Shown here one piece after another: positions 6,323-7,023 of a stretch of DNA of 7,023 nt; the first letter of the stretch is position 1, and each line of letters opens with the position of its first letter. A program made the translations under genes and the position numbers. This stretch comes from Tannerella sp. (GTDB lineage Bacteria > Bacteroidota > Bacteroidia > Bacteroidales > Tannerellaceae): the NCBI GenBank assembly GCA_031275525.1, contig JAISOP010000020.1, positions 1-7,023 on the forward strand, in the 5' to 3' direction. The notes under the pieces are model-generated. The model did no database searches. It had not been told where the DNA came from and saw only the letters and a program-made list of their open reading frames with translations.

Positions 6323-6562
6323 TTAAGAAACTTTTTGAGGAATGAAGGTTTCCAGCAAACGTATGCGTAAACAGAAAATTAAACGCATATAAATTAAAAG
6401 ACCGGAGTTGTTTCGCCAACTCCGGTCTTTTCTGTCATACTTTTTTTTATTTCTATGGACTTTTGTTTTTGCCGTCCATCCGGCTGATACTTCCAACTCA
6501 GCCTCCCTGCATCCTCTCCGGTTCGCTTTGATGTAAGCGCTAAGCTTTTCCCGCTTTTTCAT
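6323..6562 (-). CDS. Small, very basic hypothetical protein; ORF runs through a terminator hairpin
   Basis: The ORF encodes 79 residues. The first ~45 (MKKREKLSAYIKANRRGCRE, then GW and KVHRNKKKYDRK) are dense in Lys and Arg and look like a genuine small protein; I have a vague memory of similar short hypothetical Bacteroides proteins but cannot name a family. A matching -7 box (TATCTTTG, minus strand 6593-6586) lies 23 bp before the ATG, which supports this start. From about residue 45 the frame enters the hairpin at 6396-6431, and the stop at 6323-6325 comes only after it, so residues ~45-79 may be non-native. Either the message is read through, or a normal stop after KYDRK was lost. Nucleic-acid or ribosome binding is suggested only by charge. 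It converges with pfp. Confidence 0.5.
   Translation of the reverse strand: MKKREKLSAYIKANRRGCREAELEVSAGWTAKTKVHRNKKKYDRKDRSWRNNSGLLIYMRLIFCLRIRLLETFIPQKVS
6342..6392 (+). CDS. Possible 16-residue basic micro-ORF before the terminator
   Basis: ATG at 6342 to TAA at 6390-6392 encodes MKVSSKRMRKQKIKRI, in which eight of sixteen residues are Lys or Arg. The stop lies 3 nt before the terminator hairpin, and the second half overlaps a 7 bp inverted repeat (TATGCGT 6362-6368 / ACGCATA 6383-6389). GAGG is only 1 nt from the ATG, too close for a normal ribosome site. It is antisense to the poorly supported end of the minus-strand small ORF. It could be a leader peptide, but no plus-strand gene follows closely, so chance is likely. 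Confidence 0.18.
   Translation: MKVSSKRMRKQKIKRI
6396..6431. terminator. Strong bidirectional hairpin terminator
   Basis: AAAAGACCGGAGTTG (6396-6410), loop TTTCGC, then CAACTCCGGTCTTTT (6417-6431) form a perfect 15 bp stem with A-run and T-run flanks, so it can end transcription on either strand. The plus side adds a further T-rich stretch at 6441-6448. It is the likely terminator for pfp, 135 bp downstream of its stop, and would also intercept the minus-strand small ORF. Confidence 0.9.
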
Positions 6563-6585
6563 ACAGTGATATTTTTAATTCACCG

Positions 6586-6593
6586 CAAAGATA
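6586..6593 (-). promoter_or_regulatory. -7 box for the minus-strand small basic ORF
   Basis: Read on the minus strand, 6593-6586 is TATCTTTG, a full match to TAnnTTTG. It lies 23 bp before the ATG at 6562-6560. No TTTG is visible 19-21 bp further upstream, so the -33 element is weak or absent. Confidence 0.5.
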
Positions 6594-6686
6594 CATGAAC
6601 TTTTTTGATTAGCCGGTGAGATGTACCAGCAAAGCCCTGTTTTTAGATAATTAGCGCCGGTGAGTTCCGAAAATTCCTGCACAAGC

Positions 6687-6718
6687 TTTGCGTATCCCGG
6701 AAAATATCCCTACATTTG
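6687..6718 (+). promoter_or_regulatory. Consensus Bacteroidota promoter without an evident gene
   Basis: TTTG at 6687-6690, 20 bp, then TACATTTG at 6711-6718: both boxes and the spacing are ideal. Transcription would start around 6724 and run rightward into a stretch with no clear ORF, so the product is either a non-coding RNA or a long leader for a gene beyond the window. Confidence 0.65.
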
Positions 6719-6782
6719 TCCCGGTTTTTACAACAATCGCGGCCTTCCGCCGCAAAACGACAATCTTCAAAATAATGTGTAA

Positions 6783-6822
6783 GTGGAATAAAAAGATTCT
6801 TAAAATGTTTGGTGGAATAAAA
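6783..6822 (+). repeat. Two direct repeats of GTGGAATAAAA, 29 bp apart
   Basis: GTGGAATAAAA occurs at 6783-6793 and 6812-6822, each followed by a related ATTCT (at 6796-6800 and 6824-6828). Spacing of about three helical turns would place both copies on one DNA face, as for a dimeric binding protein. The second copy is preceded by TTTG (6808-6811) and resembles the spacer of Bacteroidota promoters, but no -7 box follows at the right distance. Confidence 0.5.
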
Positions 6823-6854
6823 TATTCTGCTAATACACACCTTTTAAACACATG

Positions 6855-6870
6855 TTACGCGCGCGCGTAA
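6855..6870. repeat. 16 bp perfect palindrome TTACGCGCGCGCGTAA
   Basis: The sequence equals its own reverse complement, and its core ACGCGCGCGCGT is strictly alternating purine-pyrimidine, a form prone to Z-DNA or cruciform. It sits in otherwise AT-rich DNA and is followed by a run of seven C (6873-6879). Confidence 0.7.
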
Positions 6871-6886
6871 TGCCCCCCCATGTACC

Positions 6887-6907
6887 TGTCATTGCGGGCT
6901 TGACCCC
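6887..6907 (+). repeat. Single REP-like unit
   Basis: TGTCATTGCGGGCTTGACCC and one more C match the forward REP-like unit seen at 1594 and 3771. The second half of the unit (CGCAATCCCC) is missing, so this copy is truncated or diverged. Confidence 0.6.
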
Positions 6908-7023
6908 ATAGCCGTCAGGTTAAGGTTATCCTGGGCAGTTAATCAGCTGTTAATGAGAAAAAACAGTTTTTATTGGAGCTTGTCTGCCCCAAGGGGAAAA
7001 GAAGCGTTTCCATTCTTGCCCCT

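Larger units (their letters stand above)
6594..7023. other. Gene-poor stretch with repeats and an orphan promoter
   Basis: No convincing coding region is seen; short ORFs on both strands lack a coding look or signals. The stretch contains a direct repeat ATTAG(CG)CCGGTGAG (6608-6620 and 6650-6664), a full promoter (6687-6718), a small GCGGC/GCCGC hairpin (6739-6753), two copies of GTGGAATAAAA 29 bp apart (6783-6793, 6812-6822), a CG-alternating palindrome (6855-6870) and a REP-like unit (6887-6907). An ATG at 6953 opens a frame to the window end (MRKNSFYWSLSAPRGK...), too short to judge. Confidence 0.7.

Noticed and set aside
6643..6870. Short ORFs on both strands at 6643-6840, 6651-6851 and 6688-6870
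   Set aside because: They overlap each other and the promoter and repeats, have no supporting start signals, and their translations show no protein-like pattern.
6953..7023. Possible gene start at the ATG at 6953 running off the right edge
   Set aside because: Only 23 codons are visible, with no ribosome site or recognisable sequence; it cannot be told from chance.

Overview
This window looks like chromosomal DNA of a Bacteroidota (probably Bacteroidales) bacterium. Four things point there: two proteins ending in a type IX secretion (T9SS) type A-like sorting domain; a long pyrophosphate-type phosphofructokinase whose start (MTKSALQIARAAY) is very like the Bacteroides enzymes; several promoters of the Bacteroidota form TTTG-N19/20-TAnnTTTG; and AT-rich leaders without strong Shine-Dalgarno sites. 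Genus cannot be fixed; a Porphyromonadaceae/Dysgonomonadaceae-like member is a guess.

Layout. Positions 1-3645 hold two tandem, same-strand paralogues encoding large exported beta-propeller-like proteins with T9SS-type C-termini; the first is cut by the window's left edge. The 171 bp between them carry a nested palindromic element: two inverted copies of a ~28 bp REP-like unit inside 14 bp inverted repeats. Positions 3646-3913 carry a second inverted pair of the unit and a good promoter. This promoter drives a 72-residue tail-anchored small membrane protein (3914-4132) that ends at a hairpin terminator. Next, on the minus strand, is what appears to be the orphan 3' end of a membrane-protein gene (4204-4413, ABC-2 permease-like). 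It abuts a perfect hairpin (4420-4449) made of the same 14 bp arms that flank the 1576-1703 element.

Positions 4606-6261 encode pyrophosphate--fructose-6-phosphate 1-phosphotransferase (pfp), the one central-metabolism gene here, with its own promoter. Beyond it lie a strong bidirectional terminator hairpin (6396-6431), a small very basic minus-strand ORF (6323-6562) with a Bacteroidota -7 box, and about 460 bp without a convincing gene. That last stretch holds a near-perfect orphan promoter, direct repeats, a 16 bp CG-alternating palindrome and one more REP-like unit.

The genes do not form one operon or pathway: the paralogues are surface or secreted proteins, pfp is glycolytic, and the space between is repeat-rich. 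No defence system, CRISPR array, tRNA, rRNA or complete transposon was seen. The most interesting material is the nested palindrome family and the small genes and transcripts with clear signals but no known function.
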